Under the pieces are notes generated by a model. The model was not told where the DNA came from and searched no databases. It saw only the letters and a list, made by a program, of their open reading frames with translations. Shown piece by piece: positions 33,800 to 44,685 of a DNA stretch of 64,000 nucleotides. Position 1 is the first letter of the stretch, and every line of letters begins with the position of its first letter. The translations under genes were made by a program, and so were the position numbers. Origin of the DNA: Coprinellus micaceus (Eukaryota > Basidiomycota > Agaricomycetes > Agaricales > Psathyrellaceae); assembly GCA_951394405.1 (NCBI GenBank), contig OX596338.1, forward strand, positions 2,170,001-2,234,000. Direction: 5' to 3'.

Positions 33800-35680
33800 A
33801 TGGCGTCCGACTTCGTTCTCTCGTTCACAACCCCTCTTCTGCAATCGAAAGACCACTTCACCTCATCATCTACCCCGTCAGAAAGTCCACTCACCACGCT
33901 CCTTGCTACCCTCGACAAACCGCACCTCACGACCCATGAAATCGCCAATGCAGCAGAGGCCCTCTTAAGCCACGAAAAACTTGTGGCCACTACTGCTGAA
34001 GATGACAACCAGGAACTACTCAAGCAAGCAATTGTAGCAAAACTCGCCGTTGCTTTGTATGCCGATGCGCTGGAGGTGCAGATCAAGCAGGCGTTGGACA
34101 TGGAAGGGGAGGCGCAATGGTGGGCAGACGTCGAAAGGTCTACGGCGAATGTCGCGTGGTATCTCCTTCAAACGCTCCCCCGGCGACTAGCCAACGTCTT
34201 CACCACCATTTTGCGGCATATTTACGCGCAAAATCCTCAAATTGAAAGTTTGAGAACCCTCTCACTATCCTCATTACTCGCCACGACCCGAGCATCGCTG
34301 GCAACAATCCGCCCCGGGGTATTCATTCAAACGGTGTTCCCCCAGCCACATTCATTGGTTTCCTCGGCTAAAGCCTGGAGTATAAGATGCCGTCTTCCGC
34401 TGGAATTGGCTCAGCAGGAGTGCATGTACAACAGGTTGGAACTGGAAAAACTTCGAGACGAACGGGCGAACACATTGGGTGAACTGGCACTCCTCCGAGA
34501 CGCCGCACGAAACCCGGTGGACCTCTTACAGCGATTGGTTGTGGTCCTCTCTGCAGAGCCCACATCAACACTGTCGACGCAATCCCCTGTCGGCCTGGTC
34601 CAGTTGCTCTCCATGACAATCATCCCCTCGCTCTCCACTTCGCACCTCCCCACCCTCCACCAAAAGAACCTTCTGCGGCCATCCCGACTCACCCAAATGT
34701 GGCCCAAACTATTCCTCCTTCCGCCCCTTGCACTGTATGCAATTCGATTCGCCTACACCACCACTCCTGCGATCGCCGCGTTCCTGCGGGACGCAAAGGC
34801 AACGATAGAGGGCTTCGTCCAAGGCTGGCTAGTGGACCCTCTGAGGGACGTGCTTCGTACCATCCGTGCTGGGTCCGGAGGTGGATTGGAAGGGGAAGGA
34901 GGTGTCATCGTCCGCCCCGAGGGCGTCCGAGCCGACATGGACTCTCTCGAGCGCATGGCTGTTTCGCTCGCCGTCGACGTCCTTGGATATGACCCTTCTG
35001 ATACGCCTCGTATCGCCGTCCTGCGGGAACAAGTGCGTGCCGGTGACCTAACGGATATCATGCGTGTATACGAGGAGGACATGCGTCACCCTGTGAGCAG
35101 TGCAGTCCGAGGCAGCTTGGTGCGGGGAATTCTGCTGCAGGTTCAGAAGACCAAGGTCGACATTGACCAGGCCCTGACGGGTATCGACAAGCTATTGAAG
35201 AGCCAGGAGTTAACGTTCGCCTTCGTCGGCGTCGCACCTGCGCTCGGTATCACATACCTCGCCCTGGGGTTGCTCGGTCGAGCTTTATTCTTGGACGACA
35301 CCGACCGGGCAACCCGCAGGTACGGGGGCGCTGTGAGGAGGGGAGAGGTTTGGGCAGACATGAGGCGGATCGAGCGGATTTTGATTAAGCAACAGAAGAG
35401 GGGAGTGGAAGCTGATGCAGAGTCTGCCTTGGCGCCTTTGTCGACGGGCTTGGTCCTGCTGTCGTTAACGAGATTGGGGGCCTACGCTCGGGCCCACCTG
35501 CCAACAACCTCGACGTCAGGCAAGACTGCGGGCCATGTACACCCTCAGCTTGGTGGGATGCGAGCTGCGTTTTTGGAGGACTTGAGGGATTTGGAGGATC
35601 CGAGTCTTGGGAGGCATGCGAAGATGAGGGTTGTTGAGCGTATGTGGAGGTGCTGGGGCGGCGTTCTGGGCTGGAAATGA
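33800..35680 (+). CDS. NCA2: Mitochondrial protein NCA2
   Basis: NCA2 is a mitochondrial membrane protein first described as controlling expression of the mtDNA-encoded ATP synthase genes ATP6/ATP8. This is an intronless frame of 626 residues, a rarity in this window. The ATG at 33800 is the first in frame. The NCA2 core lies in the C-terminal half: DIMRVYEEDMRHPVSSAVRG, GSLVRGILLQVQKTKVD and DIDQALTGIDKLLKSQELTF, then FVGVAPALGITYLALGLLGR, a hydrophobic likely membrane segment. Another hydrophobic stretch near residue 310 (MWPKLFLLPPLALYAIRFAY) may be a second membrane span. The region before it (residues 200-235) is helical and charged (RLELEKLRDERANTLGELAL). The MITE lies in its promoter. 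Confidence 0.93.
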   Translation: MASDFVLSFTTPLLQSKDHFTSSSTPSESPLTTLLATLDKPHLTTHEIANAAEALLSHEKLVATTAEDDNQELLKQAIVAKLAVALYADALEVQIKQALDMEGEAQWWADVERSTANVAWYLLQTLPRRLANVFTTILRHIYAQNPQIESLRTLSLSSLLATTRASLATIRPGVFIQTVFPQPHSLVSSAKAWSIRCRLPLELAQQECMYNRLELEKLRDERANTLGELALLRDAARNPVDLLQRLVVVLSAEPTSTLSTQSPVGLVQLLSMTIIPSLSTSHLPTLHQKNLLRPSRLTQMWPKLFLLPPLALYAIRFAYTTTPAIAAFLRDAKATIEGFVQGWLVDPLRDVLRTIRAGSGGGLEGEGGVIVRPEGVRADMDSLERMAVSLAVDVLGYDPSDTPRIAVLREQVRAGDLTDIMRVYEEDMRHPVSSAVRGSLVRGILLQVQKTKVDIDQALTGIDKLLKSQELTFAFVGVAPALGITYLALGLLGRALFLDDTDRATRRYGGAVRRGEVWADMRRIERILIKQQKRGVEADAESALAPLSTGLVLLSLTRLGAYARAHLPTTSTSGKTAGHVHPQLGGMRAAFLEDLRDLEDPSLGRHAKMRVVERMWRCWGGVLGWK

Positions 35681-35996
35681 TTTACCTAGAGCTTTGGCGC
35701 CTGTTTAGGGGCGTAGTTGGACATCTACTTTAATTCCGCCGTGAAGTAGCACTGTTGCCAGCCTTTACCATACGGCACTATCCACCACAGACTTATTTCG
35801 AGCTGTGGTCTATTCGCATCTGTTCTGTGCGGCTCCCATTGAACCGGGCCAGATGGTGCATCAAGGAAGCCTGAGCATGAGGAGAATAAGTTCAAGTTGC
35901 GAAAAGAGGGAGGCTTATGTAATTGCAAGCCTGGTTGGCTCCCACTCTACTCGTCACCGGCCACAGCGACCAGAAATTGTTCTCCATCTACACGAC
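35681..35996. other. Intergenic, no gene seen
   Basis: This 316-bp gap between NCA2 and KNR4 holds only short overlapping frames. It presumably contains the KNR4 promoter. Confidence 0.5.
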
Positions 35997-38148
35997 ATGG
36001 GTTGGCTATCCTCGCTTTTCTCCTCGTTCGACTCGTCCCAGAGAGCTCGACGACGCCAGGAGCTCACCTCAACGCACGCTGCATTCTCCCTCCCAACATC
36101 GTCACCTGTCTTCGGCTCTCAACACCCCGATGCCTTCAACCCCGACGCCCTCCAGACGCCCGACCCAGACACGGCGACGACGCCCAATTACACCTACCCA
36201 CCCCAGGGACCCAGTGCCTACGGTCATTTGCCATCACCGTGAGTTCGCCTGGTCCTCAAGCCTCAGCAGTGGAGTTTGGATTGTTGACCAGGAGCTCTCT
36301 TAGTGGACTTGGATCGCGCCCAGGGTCGGCGTCATTGTTACCAACACACATGAATTCCATGCACACCCCATTGTCTCGCTACCCACCCCTCACCACCACC
36401 TGGAACCGCCTCCGCTCCTGGCTCAATCGGGAATACCCTGAGCTAGGAGACACCCTGAATTACGGGATCGTGCCCCAAGATTTGGCCGACATCGAGATGC
36501 AATTCGGATTTCCCTTACCGCCTGCTGTCAGGGAGTCGTATCTTATTGTGGATGGCCAGGAGGCAGAGTCGGCGGCAGGTTGCGCGGAGGGCCTGTTCTT
36601 CGGGCTCACTTTCCTCCCTTTGGAAAGCGTACTCGAGGAATGGCGGTTTTGGAGAGAAGTCGACGATGACCCGGCTACTGGCGCAAACCCGAAACTCTTG
36701 GAACTCATGCAGTCGATTCCTCCAGGCTGGATTCGCGCAGACTATGCAAATCGAGGATGGGTCCCACTTATCGCAGACAAGGCGGGCAATTACATCGGTA
36801 TTGACCTCAACCCAGGACAGAAAGGTTCAGTTGGCCAGGTTATCATTTTCGGGCGAGATTTCGACACCAAGGTTGTGCTTTGGGGAGGGGACGGACCTGG
36901 TGGTTGGGCGAAGTGGTTGGCCTCCTTCGCAGAGGAGTTGGAGGCAGGAGAAGGGTTCGAGATTGGCAACAACGAGAACAGTGAAGGTGATGAGGACGAA
37001 GACGACATTGGTTATGAAAGCTATTATCATGACGGTAGTGGGCGGGGTGCAGGCGACGGTGGAGGAAGTGCTGGCACAGGAGGAGGATTGAGGCTTTCTG
37101 GAGAGTACAGAGGGTGGAGTGTATTGGAAGCGTGGGGAGACAGGAGCCTCAGGAAGTGGCATGAAGCCGGCCTATTACCAGAGTATATGCAAAGCGAAGA
37201 TGCCGCAGTAACGGCCAAGGTGAGTCTTCTTAACCTCTTATTTCGACCTCTCCTGACCCCACGCAGCCCTCTGATAACATTGGACTTGGTGTAGTGGATA
37301 TCACCAACGCGTCTGGTGTAGAGGTCGCCATCCCTGTCCTCTCAGATAACGAGCCCGTACCTCCTCCCCCAATTCCCAAAATGCACGTCACTTCCCCTTC
37401 CCAATCCACCATTCAGCGCACCCACGCACCAGGCATGTCGATCTCCAAAGCCCCCGCCCCGCGCCCCATGGATCTTCCCACTGCCGATGAATTTGATACC
37501 TCCGATGCCTCCCTTCGCTCTGTTGCTGAAGACGACCTTGAAGCCGGCAGCGGCAGCCATTCAATGAGAGAGTTCCGCGACGACTCTGGCCCTCTATCTG
37601 CCAATTCCGCGCAATCCTACGCTCCTCTACGTCGCGAAACTTCCGATTCTGCGAGCTCCTCAGCCATCCCCTTCTCATCACACTCCTCTTCGCTTGACCA
37701 GCAGGCTTCTCATTCGACATCAGGATCGTCGTCAGCGCCATCATCCTCGTCACCTATATTGCCAGATCTTTTTGAAGAAGCGACCCCGAAGATTAAAACT
37801 ATACCCCTCCAGCCTTCGACTTCGACCTCTTCAACTGAACTCAACGGAAATTTGATCGACACGACCGATAGTACAGACCCCGCTGAGCTACCACAAAAGG
37901 ACTCGCCTGCTCCTAGTGTCCGATTAGTTGGTGTCGCCGGTGGGGACGCAGAGGAAGACAGCGGTGTTTCACAAGTGACGGATGCATCTCTCGCCGATGA
38001 TGCTGTCGAGGCCGCTCCTACAACAGCCCCTCTCAAAGCCAGCAAGCAGCCAAGGCATAAAAAGAACAAGAGTAGTGCTGCTAGCTCGAAGACGATCGCG
38101 ACGAGGAAAGACTCAACGGCACGTTCAAAGGATGCAGTGTCGCAATAA
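35997..38148 (+). CDS. KNR4: KNR4/SMI1 cell-wall assembly regulator
   Basis: Knr4/Smi1 is a fungal hub protein linking the cell-integrity MAP kinase pathway and calcineurin to cell-wall glucan synthesis. Three exons: 35997-36238, 36292-37219, 37267-38148, giving 683 residues. The order matches the family. A short conserved head (MGWLSSLFSSF) is followed by a Ser/Pro linker. The globular SMI1/KNR4 domain covers about residues 120-330: TWNRLRSWLNREYPELGDTL, LPPAVRESYLIVDGQE, IRADYANRGWVPLIADKAGN, then GIDLNPG and GQVIIFGRDFDTKVVL. A long, Ser/Thr/Pro-rich, probably disordered C terminus with a basic end (KQPRHKKNKSS) follows. The acidic/Gly stretch after the domain lies near residues 335-375. 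The first intron uses an acceptor that skips a closer AG; the closer site would give a 31-bp intron. Confidence 0.93.
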
Positions 38149-38675
38149 TTTATGTTTCTATTCCCAGACCCTAGTTCTTCACGTTGAAGTTGTGCGAGGG
38201 TATCCCTGGCTCATGCTGTGTGTGGCCGGTACCATTTGGCGTCGTTTTGACAATGATTAAATCTTTGGACACTCACTTATTGCCCTACCATAGAGTTGTG
38301 ATAGCACCTTCGACGTCGTGTGCTGGAGAGCCTATATACCGTCGTTTCGCTCGTTTCTTTTCGCTCTTACTCGCACACTTAGTTCTCCCGTAACATCTTC
38401 GTACATAATTCAATACCTACACTGTTCCGATTGACCCCCCAAAGGTATTCTTTGACTTGCTCCTCGAGGTGTGCCTCGAGGCTAGCGCTTTTGATGCCAA
38501 GACTCTGCCAGTGCAATGGTCACGTGGTCCAGAATTGTGGAGTCGCGTGGCCGAAATCGAACTCGTTCAACATTGGTTCAAGTTCAAGTTCATCTCTTCC
38601 TCCACCGGACACCCCAACCCCTTCGACGCGCTCGTCCTTCGGCGGAGGCCTTCGCCTCGCACTACACTTACGACC
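38149..38675. other. Intergenic, KNR4-MSC7
   Basis: This 527-bp stretch has a TATATA at 38333-38338. If functional, it implies a 5' leader of about 300 nt for MSC7. The MSC7 frame is open upstream to about 38457, but that part lacks family similarity. A perfect 9-base palindromic pair (CTCGAGGTG ... GCCTCGAG) lies at about 38462-38480. Confidence 0.45.
38333..38338 (+). promoter_or_regulatory. Possible TATA box of MSC7
   Basis: TATATA followed by CC lies 338 bp before the start codon. The distance is large, so a long leader or leader intron would be needed. Confidence 0.3.
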
Positions 38676-40972
38676 ATGGACGCCCTAATTGACTTTATGA
38701 ACCACCCCTTCTTGATTTCCAGCTTCAGCAGGGATCCCGACGACGTGTCTGCTGGACTTGACCCAAAATACCCCCTCACTCTCTTCCTGGCACTTGGAAT
38801 TTGGCTAGTATACGATAGATGGCAGAAGATGCACACCAGCCCACTTCCATTTGATATTATTGTTCCAGACGTACAGACGTTCCTGTAATGCTTGCCGAAC
38901 GAAGCGATACTGACCAAATTACAGGCTTCACACCCTGGTTGGGAAGGACTTCCGATTCCGAACGCAAACCTTGAATCCCATCTCACAAACCCCGAAATCA
39001 TGGCCCCCGTTGCGCTACCTGGACGCCGCTACATCACTTGCTTCGACCCTGCCACTGGACTCCATTTGCAAACAGTGCTTGCGGACGATGAGGAACTCAT
39101 CGAAAGCAAGATCTCGAGGGCAAAGAGGGCGCAGAGACGATGGAGGCACACCACGTTCACACAGAGAAGGAGGGTTATGAGCAGCTTGCTCAAGTGGCTA
39201 GTGGACAACCAGGAGCTTTGCGCTAGGGTTGCGTGCAGAGATACTGGGAAAACGCGTGCGTATGGTTCAACTTCCTCAGCCGACAGTGGGTTGCTGACGT
39301 TGGAGGGCCTCCATATAGTACTTGATGCGTCGTTCGGCGAAATCCTGACGACTTGTTCCAAACTCGAATGGCTCATCAGCCGAGGCGAAGCGGCTCTGAA
39401 ACCCGAGAAACGTGGAACGAACATGATGATGTTCTATAAGAAGTCAGAAGTTCACTACGAGCCCCTGGGCGTGGTCGCTGGAATCGTCTCATGGAATTAT
39501 CGTTCGTGCTCTTTCCTTAACTCCCTTGCCCCCTCGTTCTAATCCCTAAAGAACAGCTCTGCACAACTCCTGGTCCCCCATCCTCGCATCGATCTTCGCT
39601 GGAAATGGTGTCATCCTCAAGTGCTCGGAGAATGTCGTATGGTCTACCAGCTGGTTCGTTGAGGCCATTCAGGAATGCCTGCGCGTCTGCGGCCATGATC
39701 CCGAACTGGTGCAGCTAGTCTGCTGCTACCCCGAACAAGCCAGCGCCCTCATTCAAAGCCCGGACATCAAGCATATCACTTTCATCGGTTCTGACACTGT
39801 CGGTCGCAAGGTTGCAATGGCTGCTACCAAGCACTTGACTCCTGTGACTCTTGAACTCGGCGGTAAAGACCCTGCTATCGTTCTCCCCAAAGCAGACATC
39901 AACAAGATTGCTCCCCTCCTTATGCGTGGCGTCTAGTACGTACCACGTTTTAGCTCCCTCGATATGCATCGCTGACTGGCAACTTTTACAGTCAAAATAT
40001 GGGTCAAAACTGCATTGGCATTGAACGTATTCTTGTGCATCACTCGCTCTACGACGACCTCTTCGACTATTTCGAGGAGCGGGTCTCTCGCATGCGCCTT
40101 GGCTCTGTGATGGCCATGACGCCAGAAGGCTACATCAACACAGTCGACGGAGGCGCCATGATCAATGCGGATAGGTTTAGAGGCCTCGAGAAAGTGTTGC
40201 ACGACGCGGAAGAGGCGGGTGCCCAAATCGTCGGCGGCAAAGAATACAGCCACGTCTACCTCGAGAATGGATACTACTTCAGTCCTACGATTGTGGGTAA
40301 CGTGGACGAGACTATGGAAATTGCTCAGCAGGAGGGTGCGTGTTTTCATACGTCAGCCAGGCGTTATGTTCACAGTAATTTAACTTAGTCTTCGCGCCTA
40401 TTGCGCTCTTGATGCCGTACGACAAGATCGAGGACGCTGTTCGAGTCGCCAACAGCACCAAGTATGCCCTGGGAGCCAGCGTCTGGGGTCCTGACCAGGA
40501 CCTCTGCCTCAAAGTTGCCAAGAACTTGGAATGTGGAATGGTCTCCCTGAACGACTTCGGCGTTTTCTACGTGAGTCCTATTCACGACAACCCTCTTCCT
40601 TCGATGGACCCTATGCTTACGATACCGTCCCGCAGATTAACCAGGACTTGCCATTCGGTGGTTCCAAGGGCAGTGGATACGGACGTTTCGGTGGCCCCGA
40701 AGGCTTGCGCTCCCTCACAAATCCTAAGTCTGTTATCATGGACCGCTTCTGGATCAGCACAACCGTCCCACCTGTCCTGCACTACCCTCTCAAGTCCATT
40801 GGTACCAGCTGGTTCGTATCCGTCACATACTACTTCTTACAACCTCTTGCTGACATGCGCATTTCTTGTATATAGGGTGTTTGTGAGCAGCCTGGTCGAA
40901 TTCCTTTACGGTCACGGATGGAGGGCGAGGATTGGTGCCGTCTTCAGGCTCATCAAGGCTGCGAGAAAGTAG
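38676..40972 (+). CDS. MSC7: Membrane-anchored aldehyde dehydrogenase, MSC7 type
   Basis: An ER-anchored aldehyde dehydrogenase of the fungal Msc7 group. Yeast MSC7 was named for a meiotic sister-chromatid phenotype; the substrate is unknown. Eight exons: 38676-38870, 38925-39255, 39319-39501, 39557-39935, 39992-40335, 40389-40570, 40636-40811, 40876-40972, giving 628 residues. An N-terminal hydrophobic segment (YPLTLFLALGIWLVY, residues 31-45) is the likely anchor. The ALDH core shows GVVAGIVSWNYPLHNSWSP, the catalytic Glu in VTLELGGKDP, a nucleophile Cys in GQNCIGIER, and the FGGSKGSGYGRFGG loop. A second hydrophobic stretch lies at the C terminus (VFVSSLVEFLY), also typical of this group. 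All phases agree. Confidence 0.94.
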
Positions 40973-42055
40973 ACCTCGCACGTTGCTTGCTTCGCGCGCC
41001 GACTGGTTGGATACCTTGTGTTGCTTGCGTTATGACTACCCACATACAATGACCCTTCGATTCACGACGATACCCCCGCGAAAACCCTCCCCACGTACTA
41101 ATAGTGTCTACCTACTCCATAGCTTAGTTACCAAAGAGATGACTATTAACGTCGATGCTAGCAATGTAGGGACATACAATGCGCTGGCGGCGCGAATGCT
41201 TCTAAACTTACGGTTTTTTAATTTGGAAATGTTGAAGCCATTCGGATCCCAGATGAATCGATGAGCGCTGAGTGTCGTTGGGATAGGTTGCGATTCATTC
41301 AAATCGCGCGTCCCTCGAAGTTTTTGTGGACTCGGATTCAACGGTGTGTCCGACGGTGCCAGGGAACTCCGCAGAATAAGCGCTGACGATCTAGAGCGCT
41401 TATCAGTATTGACAACTGAACACCCATCCAACGAAGAGCGACACAGCAAGTCCGACTACGGCCGTCAAGCCGAGTCATTGGGCTAGACCTTTTTGGCTAA
41501 AGACTCTGGACGGCTTGCATGAGCAAGGTTTCAACAGGACGCCCTCGGTTGGGAGAGGCTGCGCACTTTCGAAGATTCGGAAGAATCCTTTCGCACTCGA
41601 GGCCGCCGTCGAGACCAAGTGTCGGGTCGCTAGCACACCTGTCAGTGTTAGCGCGCCGCTCCTATGTCCAGCGCCAGGACGCATACGCACAATCCCCCGC
41701 AATACGACAACACCACTCCAGTCGTATTAAAGGTAGAGATTGCGAACGCTCGGCCACGATTCGCGATCTATCGGTCCTCAAATCCTTATAGGGGTGGGTA
41801 CGATCCCAAACCCAAAGTCGGATAACACCCGGATTTCACAATGATATGGAGACGAAGAAAAGATTGCCTTTTGATTGTACAGTAGCTACGGAAATGATGC
41901 GATGCGAGTCGTAAATGTGGACAGAGGAGAGATATGATAGCTAGAAGTGAGTGTGACAATGCAACCGAGAGAGCGAAGTGAAGGGAGTGAAAGCACCAAG
42001 GGATAATCGACAAGGAGGGAAGCCTCTAGGTTAACGGTAAAGAAACAGAACAGGT
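40973..42055. other. Convergent 3' region, 1.1 kb, no supported gene
   Basis: This lies between the stops of MSC7 (plus) and HSP90 (minus). A minus-strand frame at 41449-41108 ends in a hydrophobic stretch (LYVPTLLASTLIVISLVTKL), but it has no start context, splice support or family match. I leave it unannotated. Confidence 0.4.
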
Positions 42056-44437
42056 TTAGTCGATCTCCTCCATGGCGGAGGTGGCAGCGGGCTCGGAGGA
42101 GACGGGCTCGTCAGCGGGGGCAAGGGCAGGGGCGGGCTCGTCCTCGTCGACGTCAAGACCAAGAGCGATCATCCTGTAAATGCGCTTGGCGAAGGAGGTA
42201 GGCTCGTCGAGGGTGAAGCCGGAGGTGAGGAGGGCGGTCTCGAAGAGGAGGAAGGTGAGGTCACGGACAGACTTGTCGGCCTTGTCCTCCTTGACCTTCT
42301 TGAGTAGCTCCCTGACGATGGCGTTCCTGGGGTTGAGCTCCAGGGTCTTCTTGGAGGCCATGTACGAGGACATGGAGGAATCACGGAGGGCCTGGGCCTT
42401 CATGATACGCTCCATGTTCGAGGACCATCCGAACTGACCGGTGACGAGAACACAGGGAGAGTCTTGAATACGGTTGGAGATGATGACCTTCTCGACACGA
42501 TCACCGAGGGCATCCTTGACGGTCGAGCAGAGCTCCTGGAACTCAGAGATCTCGGCCTCGCGCTGCTTCTTCTCCTCCTCGGTCTCTTCAAGCTCGAGAC
42601 CCTCCTTGGAAACGCAAACGAGCTTCTTGCCGTCAAACTCCTTGAGCTGGGTGATGGCGTACTCATCGATGGGGTCGACGAGGAGGAGGACTTCGAAGCC
42701 CTTCTGCTTGAGGGTCTCGAGGAAGGGAGACTCCTTGACGGCAGCAAGGGACTCGCCGGTGAGGTAGTAGACGGTCTTCTGGACCTCGGGCATGCGGGTA
42801 ATGTAGTCTGGAATCGACGATCAGCAAGTGTCAGATGGCAAAAGCCGTGAACGGCGAACGTACCCTTGAGAGAGGTCTGCTCATCGGTAGACTTGGTAGA
42901 GTAGAAGCGAAGGAACTCGGCGAGCTTGCTGCGGTTCTGGGCGTCCTCGTGGATACCGAGCTTGATGTTCTTGCCGAAGGACTCGTAGAATTTGGCAAAG
43001 TTGTCCTTGTCCTCAGAGATCTCGGTGAGGAGGTCGAGGGTCTTCTTGACGAGGTTCTTGCGGATGACCTTGAGGATCTTGTTCTGCTGGAGGGTCTCAC
43101 GAGAGATGTTGAGAGGAAGATCTTCAGAGTCGACAATACCCTTGACGAAGTTGAGGTACTCGGGGATGATGTCCTCGCAGTCGTCCATGATGAAGACACG
43201 GCGGACGTAGAGCTTGATGTTGTTACGCTTCTTCTTGGACTCGAAAAGGTCGAAGGGAGCACTGTGAGAGGTCGATCAGTCACGAACAGGTCCGATGTAA
43301 GCTGAAAAAACTCACCGCTTGGGGATGTAGAGGATGGCCTTGAACTCGAGCTGACCCTCGACGGAGAAGTGCTTGACGGCAAGGTGGTCCTCCCAGTCGT
43401 TGGACAGGCTCTTGTAGAAGGAGGCGTAGTCCTCCTGGGAGATGTCGGAGGGGTTGCGAGTCCAGATGGGCTTGGTCTTGTTAAGTTCCTCGTTGGTGGT
43501 CTCCTTCTCCTTGATCTTCTTGGTCTTCTTCTTCTTCTCTTCCTCTTCCTCATCGACCTCCTCGATCTTGGGCTGCTCCTCATCGGTCTTCATCTCCTCC
43601 TCCTCGTCATCCTCGACCTCCTGAAACCACTGTTAGACCGTGGCAATTGGACAGAACGAAACACGAAAACGAACCTTCTCGACCTCCTTGGTGACAGCGA
43701 GTTGAATGGGGTAGGAGATGAACTCGGAGTGCTTCTTGACGATCTCCTTGATCCTCTTCTCCTCAAGGTACTCGAGCTGATCTTCCTTCATGTAAAGACG
43801 GATCTCGGTACCACGGCCGATGGGAGGGTTGATGGTGTCGGGGGTGATGGTGAAAGTGCCACCCGCAGCGGACTCCCAGATGTACTGCTCGTCATCGTTG
43901 TGCTTGGAGATGACCTGGACGCGCTCGGCGACGAGGTAAGCGGAGTAGAAACCGACACCGAATTGACCAATCATAGAGATATCAGCGCCGGAGCTGAGAG
44001 CCTCCATGAAGCCCTAGAGAGGAAAGTTAGACATCGGATGAAAAACGGTTAACTGCATCGGAGACGCACCTTGGTGCCAGACTTGGCGATAGTACCGAGG
44101 TTGTTGACCATGTCGGCCTTGGTCATACCGACACCGGTGTCGCGGAGGGTGAGGATCTTGTTCTCCTTGTCGGGAACGATGCGGATGATGAGGTCCTTCT
44201 CGGTGTCGAGGACGGAGGGGTCGGTGAGAGAGGCATAACGGATCTTGTCGAGGGCATCGGAACCGTTGGAGATCAGCTCTCGGAGGAAGATCTCCTTGTT
44301 GGAGTAGAAGGTGTCTTTGACGATGGGTCAGGAGGAGACTCTTGGATGCGCGAAAAAGGCGACGTACTGATGATCAGGTCAAGGAGCTGGCTGATCTCGG
44401 CCTGGAAGCCAAAGCTCTCTGCTTGAGGGGCAGACAT
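42056..44437 (-). CDS. HSP90: Cytosolic heat-shock protein HSP90
   Basis: Hsp90 is the ATP-driven dimeric chaperone for kinases and transcription factors. Six exons: 44437-44368, 44314-44070, 44013-43675, 43620-43316, 43261-42864, 42807-42056, giving 702 residues, the normal length. The GHKL ATPase domain is intact: [40 protein letters not shown] lid start and [15 protein letters not shown] charged linker of Glu/Lys (residues 218-265) precedes the middle domain: [20 protein letters not shown], with the catalytic-loop Arg in [16 protein letters not shown]. The C-terminal pentapeptide is MEEID rather than the usual MEEVD that binds TPR co-chaperones, a conservative change. Two perfect heat-shock elements upstream point to HSF control. 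Confidence 0.98.
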
Positions 44438-44578
44438 TCTGGACGATGGAGGGTGAGTGCGGGGGCGATGAGGAGGAGGACGGGGCTTACTTGGGCGATG
44501 AGGAGGATGTGGGGTGGAGGAGGAAAGAAAACTGCAGAGTTGGACGCGCCTGCGATTACTTAAGGGGCTCTTTTTTGA

Positions 44579-44591
44579 TTCTCGAACTTTC
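44579..44591. promoter_or_regulatory. Heat-shock element, distal to HSP90 ATG by 142 bp
   Basis: TTCnnGAAnnTTC (TTCTCGAACTTTC) is a perfect three-unit HSE, 142 bp upstream of the HSP90 start codon. Confidence 0.75.
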
Positions 44592-44617
44592 CATTGCCTT
44601 TTGCGGAGGCGACGTTG

Positions 44618-44630
44618 GAAGGTTCGAGAA
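44618..44630. promoter_or_regulatory. Second heat-shock element upstream of HSP90
   Basis: GAAnnTTCnnGAA (GAAGGTTCGAGAA) is a perfect three-unit HSE, 181 bp upstream of the HSP90 start. It lies 56 bp from the TSC1 stop codon at 44686. Confidence 0.75.
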
Positions 44631-44685
44631 GCTAGAACGGCCAGGGCGCCAATCCGATGCCAATCGCAAAATGCTCAGAAAGTGA

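Noticed and set aside
36239..36269. 31-bp intron in KNR4 using the first AG
   Set aside because: Too short for this genome and out of phase; the acceptor ending at 36291 gives a normal 53-bp intron and keeps the frame.
41108..41449. Minus-strand frame with a hydrophobic C terminus between MSC7 and HSP90
   Set aside because: No family resemblance, no promoter signal, and a strong donor-like GTAAGT interrupts it without a matching downstream exon.
43369..44052. 227-codon plus-strand frame antisense to HSP90
   Set aside because: It is the shadow of HSP90 codons: Leu/Asp/Val-rich with no independent motif.
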